This document shows, piece by piece, positions 1-6,787 of a DNA stretch of 19,073 nucleotides; the first letter of the stretch is position 1, and the number at the start of each line of letters is the position of its first letter. The stretch is taken from positions 1 to 19,073 of the forward strand of contig DSDZ01000114.1 of the NCBI GenBank assembly GCA_011048475.1. Direction: 5' to 3'. The notes beneath the pieces were generated by a model. That model did not search any database and was not told the DNA's origin. It saw only the letters and a list, made by a program, of their open reading frames with translations. Origin of the DNA: Bacteroides sp. GTDB lineage: Bacteria > Bacteroidota > Bacteroidia > Bacteroidales > GCA-2748055. Made by a program: the position numbers and the translations under genes.

Positions 1-138
1 GGGTGGATCCCCTTCCAGTCCCGTGAGGGCGAACATCTTGTTCATGACTTTGAAGACCAGCACATCCTCCCCGAAGGGAAAACCTTCGGTGACCCCTGGC
101 TTGGCCAGGCAGTATTCGCGGATCTCTTCTATGTTCAT
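1..138 (-). CDS. MmcQ/YjbR family protein, partial (C-terminus beyond window)
   Basis: The first 46 codons are visible; the gene runs off the left edge. The protein starts MNIEEIREYCLAKPGVTEGF and continues with FPFGEDVLVFKVMNKMFAL. This is the characteristic N-terminus of the small (about 115-120 residue) MmcQ/YjbR family, in which the 'LPGVTE-FPFDE' stretch, the 'VFKV-GKMFAL' strand and the spacing are conserved. Family members have a CyaY-like fold and are often annotated as possible DNA-binding proteins, but no function is firmly established. The reading frame stays open upstream of this ATG. I chose 138 because family members start exactly here with MNIEE-like sequence. It is transcribed away from the acetylesterase remnant. 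Family assignment is good; function is unknown. Confidence 0.85.
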   Translation of the reverse strand, partial: MNIEEIREYCLAKPGVTEGFPFGEDVLVFKVMNKMFALTGLEGDPP

Positions 139-245
139 GCCATGCAGGTATAAGTCGATGATGCATTCTTCGGAATCCTGCCCGCTGCAGTCTCTTAAAA
201 TTAATAAATTTAGGCAAGCAGGATGACTCCTTTCAAGTGTCCCTT

Positions 246-731
246 ATGAAAATGCTCCAACTTATCACTGTTGCACTCTGCTTACAGGCAACTGTGATAC
301 ATGCCCAGACTGATCGGATATTTCAATTCGGACCCAAAGCCATTTCTGCGAATTCGGACATAACGACCAGAAACGCCTGGGGAATGGGATCGGCCCCTGG
401 ACCTCATTCAGTGACCTGCTGGCAGAGTTTGTGAACCGTTCGCGTGAAAAGGGTGCCATCCCCGTTTTTATCACCCCCACCCGGCGCCGCTCGTTCGATG
501 ATTCAGGGCGGATCACCCTGACCCACGGCGACTATCCCGCTGCCATGCGAAAGGTTGCTGACTCGCTGGAGATCCCGCTGATCGACCTGCATCAAGTGAC
601 AAAGATCCTGTACGAAGCCTGGGGTATTGAAACCTCTAAAAAGGCGTTCGGCCAGTCCCAACGATCCCGAGGACTGGTCCCTGCCGGAGAGTCCCAGGTA
701 TATCAGTAAGAAACCTCCTTACGCTCCCTGA
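246..731 (+). pseudogene. Rhamnogalacturonan acetylesterase (SGNH/GDSL hydrolase) remnant
   Basis: This is a decayed secreted esterase of the SGNH superfamily, related to rhamnogalacturonan (pectin) acetylesterases. Frame 1 (from ATG 246) gives a signal peptide, MKMLQLITVALCLQATVIHA followed by Q, then FQFGPKA. By about position 345 the homologous frame has shifted: HFCEFGHNDQK carries the block III GHND motif. It continues as GIGPWTSFSDLLAEFVNRS and GAIPVFITPTRRRSF, then PLIDLHQVTKILYEAWGIE, up to KKAF. After about position 650 the frame changes again to PNDPEDWSLPESPRYISKK and stops at 729-731. Block I (GDS) and the catalytic DxxH block are both missing, consistent with two internal deletions that also changed frame. 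It cannot encode an active enzyme. The ends are approximate. Confidence 0.75.
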
Positions 732-788
732 ACATGTAAGTCAGTTTGACGTAGCGACGAGATACCCTTCAGTAATGCCGGGTTTTGG

Positions 789-1220
789 TTATATAATGGT
801 TCTGATATAGTCCCTGCATGCCCTGTCTATCTCACTCCTCATTTCATCCCGGCCTGATTCCTTTTTTATAAAGTCTATTACCCTTGTTCCATCATTTGAA
901 ACGGAATTGACCTTCATGGCCGCAATATCATCCATGGAAGCGATTCGCAAGCCTTCAATATTCTGAATTTCATTGATCATGGGATATTTATGGGCCAGAA
1001 AATCTATGTAAAAAGTGAAATCAGACTTAATTTTTTCCAGTAGATCCTCAGCATCAAAATCCAGTGTAGTAAAAAGATCTGTCTCATTGGATTTACGATG
1101 ACCGATCATAAGCGCCAGTCCGGTACCTCCGACAAGAAAAAAATCCTTCAGTTAGTCTTTTTCCTGTAATGCAAATAACAGATCCAGCACCGTTTTGTCC
1201 AGTGCATTTTTTTGTAGCAT
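789..1220 (-). pseudogene. AbiEii-type nucleotidyltransferase, interrupted and truncated
   Basis: Reading from ATG at 1220, the frame gives MLQKNALDKTVLDLLFALQE, then KD, a TAA stop at 1154-1152, and then in the same frame LKDFFLVGGTGLALMIGHRK SNETDLF. This is the N-terminal half of the nucleotidyl transferase AbiEii/AbiGii toxin family (DUF1814), usually over 200 residues. The stop probably replaced a CAA or CAG codon. The GG motif is present, but the usual DxD of the active site reads ETD. The region IEGLRIASMDDIAAMKVNSV fits the family; after GTRVIDF the sequence leaves the family pattern and ends early with DRACRDYIRTII, so the C-terminus is lost or replaced. Translation could only resume at ATG 1109. 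No intact antitoxin partner gene lies upstream: the 155 bases to yraN hold only a short frame (1231-1330) that I do not recognise. The segment is visibly AT-richer than the genes to its right, suggesting acquired DNA. Confidence 0.75.
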
Positions 1221-1375
1221 CGAAATTCATCTGGTTTAAGCTGATATACACCCGAAACAAAATGGAGGGTTTTCTTATCAAGACTTCCTAAAGAACGACT
1301 TTCCTCATGGATGGGACAGATCGTGTGCATTTTCTATTTCTCTGATTTAGCTATCAGCTTCTGTCCCGGCGATTT

Positions 1376-1738
1376 TTATTCCGCCTGCGGATAAAATGCA
1401 TTCTCAATATGTTCGATCTCCACCCCGCCGGAATGATAATAAACCGCGATCACATCGAAGCGGACGGGCATGCGGACATGGTAGAGCCTGATAAAAGCAT
1501 CGGCTGCCAGGACAATGTGTCTTTGTTTCTTCCCGTCCACCACATCCCAGGGCTGGTTCACCCGGTTCCCTTCCATGGATTTCACCTCCACGATCACCAG
1601 CTCGCCTTTGTGGACAGCGATCAGGTCCAGCTCCTTCTTACCCCAGCGCCAGTTGGACTTCCATATATAATACCCCCTGGTTATCAGGTACCGTGCAGTC
1701 AGCTGCTCGGCGTTTTTTCCGAACCGGCAATGATTCAT
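1376..1738 (-). CDS. yraN: YraN family (UPF0102) endonuclease-fold protein
   Basis: This is a 120-residue protein of normal length for the YraN/UPF0102 family, a restriction-endonuclease-like fold (PF02021) of unproven cellular role, usually conserved as a housekeeping gene. The visible signature is the nuclease core: GKNAEQLTARYLITRGY at the N-terminus, then KKELDLIAVHKGELVIVEVK at about residues 34-53 with the acidic ELD and the E-V-K catalytic-type triad, then a C-terminal strand PVRFDVIAV. The residue before LDLIA is usually E or D after a G (GEIDLIA); here it is KELDLIA, within family variation. An AAGGAGAAAG stretch lies about 13 bases before the ATG. It stands alone between the decayed AbiEii gene and the repeat-rich gap. 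The fold assignment is secure; the function is not known. Confidence 0.92.
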   Translation of the reverse strand: MNHCRFGKNAEQLTARYLITRGYYIWKSNWRWGKKELDLIAVHKGELVIVEVKSMEGNRVNQPWDVVDGKKQRHIVLAADAFIRLYHVRMPVRFDVIAVYYHSGGVEIEHIENAFYPQAE

Positions 1739-1809
1739 CCTGACGTTTCTTTCTCCTTGATGTGGTAAATTCGTACTCCATCAGCCATGGGTGACAGCAC
1801 ATTTTATCC

Positions 1810-1817
1810 TATCTTTG
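1810..1817 (+). promoter_or_regulatory. Possible Bacteroidota -7 box
   Basis: TATCTTTG is a perfect match to the TAnnTTTG element recognised by the Bacteroidota primary sigma factor. No clear TTG lies 19-21 bases upstream; the triplet at the matching spacing is TGG. If used, a transcript would start near 1825 and give metG a leader of roughly 450 bases, or it would serve only the short ORFs and palindromes in the gap. Confidence 0.35.
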
Positions 1818-1895
1818 TGCGGCTTTGTTCCGCATTTCGATCTTTCATTCATGATGCATTATATCAATGGGGTACAGTCATTTTGAGAATTCAGG

Positions 1896-1915
1896 AAGTG
1901 ACAAGTTTGTGACTT
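1896..1915. repeat. Imperfect palindrome, AAGTGACAA/TTTGTGACTT
   Basis: The 20-base site AAGTGACAAGTTTGTGACTT is a near palindrome (16 of 20 positions self-complementary). It shares the AAAGTCAC half-site (as GTGACTTT at 1909-1916) with the stronger inverted repeat at 2044-2065. There is no stem followed by a clear T-run of terminator type beyond GACTTTTTAT, so it could be a regulator-binding site or a weak terminator. Confidence 0.5.
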
Positions 1916-2043
1916 TTTATTAATCTTGTTACGTACCATATCAATACCCGTTTAATTATAAGATTTGTAATATGTTAAAAATAAACAGGTTAGGTTATGT
2001 CATCAGAAACCTGGAATATGCAGGAAAGTCACAAAAAAGTGAA

Positions 2044-2065
2044 AAAGTCACCAATCTGTGACTTT
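2044..2065. repeat. Perfect 8-bp inverted repeat, AAAGTCAC-N6-GTGACTTT
   Basis: The arms AAAGTCAC (2044-2051) and GTGACTTT (2058-2065) are exact reverse complements around a 6-base spacer CAATCT. A further direct copy of AAAGTCAC lies at 2025-2032, 19 bases upstream. Arms and spacer fit either an operator for a dimeric regulator or a small RNA hairpin in a leader transcript. Confidence 0.6.
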
Positions 2066-2090
2066 CTGTTTTTACGAAAACAGCACCCTG

Positions 2091-2180
2091 GTCTTCGAAT
2101 GGAATCTTAAGTAACCTGATCTTTTCAAACGAAATCTGAGACACACTGGCCTTTTCAAACGAAATCTGAGGCAACCTGTT
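2091..2180. repeat. Tandem repeat, 30-bp period, about three copies
   Basis: The 20-mer CTTTTCAAACGAAATCTGAG occurs exactly at 2121-2140 and 2151-2170, separated by 10 bases. A diverged copy (13 of 20 matching) is at 2091-2110 in the same phase. The 10-base linkers (GTAACCTGAT, ACACACTGGC, GCAACCTGTT) are also related. A similar string, GATCTTTCAAACG, is in the first codons of metG (2293-2305), compared with GATCTTTTCAAACG at 2118-2131. On the minus strand the 30-base period gives a 10-residue repeated peptide, but I see no sign of a real gene. Confidence 0.75.
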
Positions 2181-2282
2181 CTAATGATAAAAAATATGGC
2201 ACATAAACGGATCAGCCAGTTGTATATGACCATCGTCACAGACAACGGGATCCGAAGTGTAACCAAATCCTCTTACTGAAGC

Positions 2283-4319
2283 ATGACGAAACGATCTTTC
2301 AAACGGACCCTGGTCACCTCCGCACTGCCCTATGCGAACGGGCCCCTCCACCTGGGCCACCTGGCAGGGGTGTATGTTCCTTCCGATATCTATGTCCGTT
2401 ACCTGCGGCAGCGGGGCAGGGATGTGATCTCCATCTGCGGATCGGACGAACACGGGGTGCCCATCACCCTGAAGGCCAGGCACGAGGGGACCACCCCGCA
2501 GGAGGTGGTGGACCGCTACCACGCCCTGAATAAGAAAGCTTTCGAGGATTTCGGGATCACCTTCGACATTTACGCACGCACCACCAGCCCGGTGCATTAT
2601 GAAACCGCTTCTGAATTTTTCACAACCCTTTATGAAAAAGGGGTATTCGTGGAAAAGACCTCGGAACAGTATTACGATGAGGAGGCAGCCGCATTCCTGG
2701 CCGACCGGTACATCACGGGGACCTGTCCCCACTGCGGGAACCCCTGTGCATACGGTGACCAGTGTGAACAATGCGGCACCTCTCTCAGTCCCACCGACCT
2801 GGTCAACCCGGTTTCCACCATCAGCGGCAGCAAGCCGGTTTTGAAAGAAACCAGACACTGGTACCTGCCGCTGGATCGCTATGAAGCCTGGCTGAAAAAG
2901 TGGATCCTCGAGGATCACCGGGAATGGAAATCCAATGTATACGGACAGTGCAAATCCTGGCTGGATCAGGGACTGCAGCCGCGGGCCGTGAGCAGGGACC
3001 TGGACTGGGGGGTGCCCGTTCCTCTGGAAGATGCCCAAGGGAAGGTGCTTTACGTGTGGTTCGATGCGCCCATCGGGTATATATCGGCCACCAGGGAGCT
3101 GACCCCCGATTGGGAAAAATACTGGAAGGACGGGGATACACGGATGATCCACTTCATCGGGAAGGACAACATCGTGTTCCATTGCATCATCTTCCCGGCC
3201 ATGTTAAAAGCGGAGGGGAGCTATATCCTGCCAGACAATGTGCCCGCAAACGAGTTCCTGAACCTGGAAAACGACAAGATTTCCACCTCTCGAAACTGGG
3301 CCGTATGGCTGCATGAATACCTGGAGGATTTCCCCGGAAAGCAGGATGTGCTGCGGTATGTGCTCTGTGCCAACGCTCCGGAGGCCAAGGACAACGACTT
3401 CACCTGGAAGGATTTCCAGAACCGCAACAACAACGAGCTGGTGGCCATCCTGGGAAATTTTGTGAACCGTGCCATGGTGCTGACCCATAAGTATTTCAGT
3501 GGAAAAGTGCCTGCGGTTACACAACTGACCCCCGCCGACAGCGAGGTGCTTGAACAGATCGGCGCCATCAGGGAGGGCGTGGAACAGAGCCTTGAAAATT
3601 TCCGCTTCAGGGAGGCGGTGAAAGTGGCAATGGACCTGGCCAGGCTGGGGAACAAGTACCTGGCGGAAACAGAACCCTGGAAACTGATCAAACAGGACCC
3701 TGACAGGGTGGCCACCATCCTGAATGTCGCCCTCCAGATCTCTGCCAGCCTGACCCTGCTCCTGGATCCGTTTCTGCCTTTCTCCATGAAAAAGCTCAGG
3801 GAGATGCTCCGCTTCGGGGAGACCTCTTGGGAGCTGACCGGCAAACCGGACCTGCTGAAAGCGGGACATGTCATCGGAGCAGCCTCCCTCCTGTTCGAAA
3901 AGATCGAGGACGAGCAGATCACCGCACAGCTGGATAAACTGATGCAAAGCAGGGACAACAACAAGGCAACGGACGGTGTGGCCCCCCTGAAGGAAGAGAT
4001 CTCCTTCGAGGATTTCACCAGAATGGACCTCAGGGCAGGGACCATCCTGGAGGCGGAAAAAGTTCCCAAAACCAAGAAACTGATCCGGATGACCGTAGAC
4101 CTGGGCATGGAACAGCGGACCATCGTTTCCGGGATCGCCGAGTTTTACGATCCCGGAGAACTGCCCGGAAAAAAGGTCACCGTCCTCGCCAACCTGGCGC
4201 CCAGGAACATCAGGGGGATCGAGTCAAAGGGAATGATCCTGCTGGCGGAAAATCCGGATGGCTCGTTACATTTCATCCAGCCCGCAGCCGAAGCGTTGAA
4301 CGGTTCGGAGATCAACTGA
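2283..4319 (+). CDS. metG: Methionyl-tRNA synthetase with C-terminal tRNA-binding domain
   Basis: This class I aminoacyl-tRNA synthetase charges tRNA(Met) with methionine in the cytoplasm. At 678 residues it is the long, dimer-type form. The HIGH motif is HLGH at residues 23-26 in PYANGPLHLGHLAG. Zinc-binding cysteines cluster at 148, 151, 161 and 164 (CPHCGNPC then CEQC). The KMSKS loop reads KISTS at 332-336. The anticodon-binding helical domain follows, and an EMAP/Arc1p-type tRNA-binding domain starts near residue 574 (FEDFTRMDLRAGTI) and ends with NIRGIESKGMILLA. The ATG at 2283 is the first that keeps the family N-terminus, with only a few residues before the Rossmann core. It ends 23 bases from the convergent HU/SPOR gene, with no obvious hairpin terminator between them. 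Confidence 0.98.
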   Translation: MTKRSFKRTLVTSALPYANGPLHLGHLAGVYVPSDIYVRYLRQRGRDVISICGSDEHGVPITLKARHEGTTPQEVVDRYHALNKKAFEDFGITFDIYARTTSPVHYETASEFFTTLYEKGVFVEKTSEQYYDEEAAAFLADRYITGTCPHCGNPCAYGDQCEQCGTSLSPTDLVNPVSTISGSKPVLKETRHWYLPLDRYEAWLKKWILEDHREWKSNVYGQCKSWLDQGLQPRAVSRDLDWGVPVPLEDAQGKVLYVWFDAPIGYISATRELTPDWEKYWKDGDTRMIHFIGKDNIVFHCIIFPAMLKAEGSYILPDNVPANEFLNLENDKISTSRNWAVWLHEYLEDFPGKQDVLRYVLCANAPEAKDNDFTWKDFQNRNNNELVAILGNFVNRAMVLTHKYFSGKVPAVTQLTPADSEVLEQIGAIREGVEQSLENFRFREAVKVAMDLARLGNKYLAETEPWKLIKQDPDRVATILNVALQISASLTLLLDPFLPFSMKKLREMLRFGETSWELTGKPDLLKAGHVIGAASLLFEKIEDEQITAQLDKLMQSRDNNKATDGVAPLKEEISFEDFTRMDLRAGTILEAEKVPKTKKLIRMTVDLGMEQRTIVSGIAEFYDPGELPGKKVTVLANLAPRNIRGIESKGMILLAENPDGSLHFIQPAAEALNGSEIN

Positions 4320-4342
4320 TCCTGGATCGGATCCCGGGGAGG

Positions 4343-5560
4343 CTAACGGGCTAGCAGCCAGCAATTCTGCAGCCCCGGTTCAGCCTTGAAGCCCTCCAGC
4401 CTCCTGAGCGCCTCCTGCTGGGTGGCGTAAGAGGCCACACTGACCCGGTACATGCGGTCATCGGTGATCATCACCTCCGCTCGGTACCCCTGTGCCCTCA
4501 ACTGGTCCTGCAGTTCACTGGCATTTTTCAGGTGCCGGAAGCTTCCCGCGATGATAAAGTATTTGTCCCGGGTCTCCTGTTCTCCGGCTGACGCCCCGGT
4601 TGCCTCCTGTCCCCCTGCTTCCGGGGCGACCTCATCTGCCCGGGTTCCGGTATTTTCCGGTCCGGCTTGTTCCTCAACTTCAGTCCCCGCCGCAGCGGCG
4701 GACTCCTCTGGTGATGTCACCGCCGGCTGGGTTGCCGGCCGGGTGCTTTTTTTCTTCAGGATGATGCCTTCCCTTCCGAACTGAATCCCCCCTTCCTTTG
4801 AGCGGTTCAGCGGAATAAAGATCAGTGCCAGCAGGATCAGGATCAGGGAAGCCGTGATGATCCAGATGGCCCTCCATGCAGGTCTCCTGCGCTTTGGCTT
4901 TTCCTGGGGTTCCGGTGTCAACCAGGATGGAGTGAAATGTTCGGCCGTTCGTGCAGTCCTGACCGGTTCTCCGGCATCTGTATCCCCGGCAAATGATTCC
5001 CCTGCAGGTTCTTCCCCCGCAGGTTCCTCCGCGGAAGCCTTATCACTGGCAGCTTCATCCGCCAGCTCCCCGCCGGCAGCTTCAGCCTGAACGGCCGCAG
5101 ATTCGTCCAGCTCCAAAAGGTCCATGGGTTCCAGTCCGTATTGGTCGGGTTCCAGGACCCATGCGGGATCTGTATGGAAATGCACTTTCCCTTCATCATC
5201 CCGGCTAAATGTACCTGTGCCAGTAAGAAGATAATTCTCACCCTTGTCCAGGGCAAACCGGATGGCATCCACCAGTTCCAGCACCTGCTGCTCGGCTTCC
5301 CCCGGATCCATATTTTCACCTGCCGAGCAGGTCGAGGCAAGCAGCCCGTCATCCTTGCTGTATTTCTCATCAAAACGGACCGACGGACCTGGCGGCCGGA
5401 TCTTCCCCCCTGAAGGAGGGACTTCCCCGGGAACCTCTTTTATCTGAAGATTGCCGAAGCCCGGCAGGATGACACGCTTGCCCTCTGAAAGCAGCTGTCT
5501 GATATATTTTCCGATGACCACTTCTGATTTCATTGTACTGGTAAATGTACTCACAGCCAT
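4343..5560 (-). CDS. HU-CCDC81-type and SPOR domain membrane protein
   Basis: This 405-residue protein is of a type typical of Bacteroidota. Residues 10-75 (VVIGKYIRQLLSEGKRVILP, then GFGNLQ) look like the first bacterial HU-CCDC81 domain. Residues 88-130 (VDAIRFALDKGENYLLTGTG) look like the second. An Ala/Glu-rich linker (about 154-205) precedes a basic stretch KPKRRRPAWR and one membrane helix (about 231-250). A second Ala/Glu/Thr-rich linker leads to a SPOR domain at about 326-405 (KYFIIAGSFRHLKNASELQD). The expected topology is HU domains in the cytoplasm and SPOR in the periplasm binding denuded peptidoglycan at division sites. The HU-like part may bind DNA or protein; this is inference. 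ATG 5533 (residue 10) is an equally good start, since relatives often begin close to 'IGKYI'. It is divergent from the sugar operon. Confidence 0.88.
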   Translation of the reverse strand: MAVSTFTSTMKSEVVIGKYIRQLLSEGKRVILPGFGNLQIKEVPGEVPPSGGKIRPPGPSVRFDEKYSKDDGLLASTCSAGENMDPGEAEQQVLELVDAIRFALDKGENYLLTGTGTFSRDDEGKVHFHTDPAWVLEPDQYGLEPMDLLELDESAAVQAEAAGGELADEAASDKASAEEPAGEEPAGESFAGDTDAGEPVRTARTAEHFTPSWLTPEPQEKPKRRRPAWRAIWIITASLILILLALIFIPLNRSKEGGIQFGREGIILKKKSTRPATQPAVTSPEESAAAAGTEVEEQAGPENTGTRADEVAPEAGGQEATGASAGEQETRDKYFIIAGSFRHLKNASELQDQLRAQGYRAEVMITDDRMYRVSVASYATQQEALRRLEGFKAEPGLQNCWLLAR

Positions 5561-5653
5561 GATGATTTCAAAACGAAATTATAAAACCCTTTTTTATTAT
5601 CTTCGTACACTGTTTGATAATTATCTTACCCGTTTATGCATAAAGGAGCTGCG
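5561..5653. promoter_or_regulatory. Shared divergent promoter region
   Basis: This AT-rich spacer lies between the HU/SPOR gene (minus) and the sugar-nucleotide operon (plus). Near matches to the TAnnTTTG box are TATCTTCG at 5598-5605 (plus) and TAATTTCG at 5574-5581 (minus), each 7 of 8. Neither has a clear TTG at 19 bases upstream, so the exact promoters are uncertain. Confidence 0.35.
5642..5648 (+). promoter_or_regulatory. Ribosome binding site deciding the aminotransferase start
   Basis: AAAGGAG lies 5 bases before ATG 5654. It falls inside the extended reading frame from the upstream ATG at 5636, which argues that 5654 is the real start. Confidence 0.6.
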
Positions 5654-6784
5654 ATGAAAGAAATACAGATGGTGGATCTCCACGGCCAGTATCTGAAGAT
5701 CAGGACCGAAGTGGATGAGGCAATTCAGAGGGTGATCGATTCCACGGCATTTATCAAGGGAAAGGAAGTCTTTCTTTTCCAGGACGAACTGTCGGCCTAC
5801 ACGGGAGCCGGCCACACCATTGCCTGCGGCAACGGGACCGATGCCCTGCAGGTGGCCATGATGGCCCTCGAAATTAAGCCCGGCGATGAGGTGATCACCA
5901 CCCCCTTCACGTTCATCTCCACCATCGAAGTGATCAAACTTCTGGGAATGAAGCCCCTGCTGGTGGATGTGGAGAAGGGCAGCTTCAATATGGATCCCCT
6001 TTTGCTCCGGGACGTGATCACCGAACGCACAAAGGCCATCGTCCCGGTACATCTGTTCGGACAATGTGCCCACATGGAGCCAATCATGGAACTTGCGGCC
6101 GAACACGGACTGTTTGTGATCGAGGACAACGCACAGGCCATCGGTGCCGATTATCTCTTCTCCGACGGATCCACCCGCAAAGCCGGCACCATCGGGAACG
6201 TGGGCACCACCTCCTTTTTTCCTTCCAAAAACCTGGGGGCCTACGGGGACGGCGGGGCGCTTTTTACAAACGATCAGGGCCTGGCTGAAAAAATAAGTGC
6301 CCTGGTAAACCACGGGATGAAGCAGCGGTACTATTACGACTATGTGGGGATCAATTCCAGGCTGGATACCCTGCAGGCGGCCATCCTCCGGGTGAAACTG
6401 AAGCAGCTTCCTGCTTATCACCTTGCCAGGCAGCAGGCGGCCTTGTTCTACGATGAGGCATTCTCGGGCATCGCGGGTCTGAACATCCCCGAACGCTCTC
6501 CCTACTCCACCCATGTCTTCCACCAGTACACCATCCGGGTTCCCCGGGAAGCAAGGGACCCCCTGAAGGAATGGCTGGCGGGAAAGAAGATCCCTTCCAT
6601 GGTCTATTACCCGGTCCCGCTTCACCTGCAGCATGCCTATGCCGACCTGGGATACGGTGCGGGTGATTTTCCGGTAGCCGAAAAACTATCACAAGAAGTG
6701 CTTTCCCTTCCCATGCACACGGAACTGGACGCGGAACAGCTCTCATACATCGCCGCAGAGGTCCGCGCCTTTTTCAAACTGTGA
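5654..6784 (+). CDS. wbpE: WbpE-like UDP-3-keto sugar aminotransferase (DegT/DnrJ/EryC1)
   Basis: This PLP-dependent sugar aminotransferase is expected to transfer an amino group, usually from glutamate, to C3 of UDP-2-acetamido-2-deoxy-3-keto-glucuronate. From ATG 5654 it is 376 residues, normal for the family. The start MKEIQMVDLHGQYLKI is typical. GNGTDAL at 59-65 binds the cofactor phosphate, VIEDNAQAIGA at 155-165 holds the Asp that contacts the pyridine ring, and SFFPSKNLGAYGDGG at 187-201 has the PLP lysine, Lys192. The pathway assignment rests on the WbpD-, WbpB- and WbpA-like genes that follow directly; DegT enzymes alone cannot be assigned a substrate from motifs. The next gene begins 6 bases downstream. 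Confidence 0.9.
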   Translation: MKEIQMVDLHGQYLKIRTEVDEAIQRVIDSTAFIKGKEVFLFQDELSAYTGAGHTIACGNGTDALQVAMMALEIKPGDEVITTPFTFISTIEVIKLLGMKPLLVDVEKGSFNMDPLLLRDVITERTKAIVPVHLFGQCAHMEPIMELAAEHGLFVIEDNAQAIGADYLFSDGSTRKAGTIGNVGTTSFFPSKNLGAYGDGGALFTNDQGLAEKISALVNHGMKQRYYYDYVGINSRLDTLQAAILRVKLKQLPAYHLARQQAALFYDEAFSGIAGLNIPERSPYSTHVFHQYTIRVPREARDPLKEWLAGKKIPSMVYYPVPLHLQHAYADLGYGAGDFPVAEKLSQEVLSLPMHTELDAEQLSYIAAEVRAFFKL

Positions 6785-6787
6785 AAC

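Larger units (their letters stand above)
1739..2282. other. AT-rich intergenic stretch before metG
   Basis: This is a 544-base gap with no gene I can support. It contains a TATCTTTG promoter-like box (1810-1817, plus), two palindromic sites built on AAAGTCAC (1896-1915 and 2044-2065) and a further AAAGTCAC at 2025-2032. It also holds a three-copy tandem repeat with 30-base period (2091-2180). Three short plus-strand ORFs are present: 1787-1912 (41 codons), 1972-2061 (29 codons) and 2197-2280 (27 codons, ending just before metG). The first two end in nearly the same residues (EVTSL and KVTNL) because their stop codons fall inside the palindromes. None matches a family I know, and the first overlaps the promoter-like box. 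Confidence 0.6.

Noticed and set aside
1787..1912. 41-codon ORF as a real gene
   Set aside because: It overlaps the promoter-like box, matches no family I know, and is short enough to arise by chance; kept only as an observation.
2121..2170. CRISPR-like repeat and spacer
   Set aside because: Two 20-base repeats with a 10-base related linker are too short and too few, and there are no cas genes.
2181..3182. 333-codon open frame antisense to metG
   Set aside because: It lies wholly opposite a certain gene, its protein has no recognisable domain, and long antisense frames are expected here because the genes have GC-rich third positions.
3221..4123. 300-codon open frame antisense to metG
   Set aside because: Ser/Arg-rich translation typical of a shadow frame; no domain.
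4320..4342. Shared terminator between the convergent metG and HU/SPOR genes (also looked for at 11725-11749)
   Set aside because: No stable hairpin followed by a T-run is visible in either short gap.
5636..5653. Upstream ATG as the aminotransferase start
   Set aside because: AAAGGAG lies 5 bases before ATG 5654, and the family begins with MKEIQMVDL-like sequence.
5621..6634. 337-codon open frame antisense to the aminotransferase gene
   Set aside because: It mirrors the codons of the real gene, shows no family features, and would cover the divergent promoter region.
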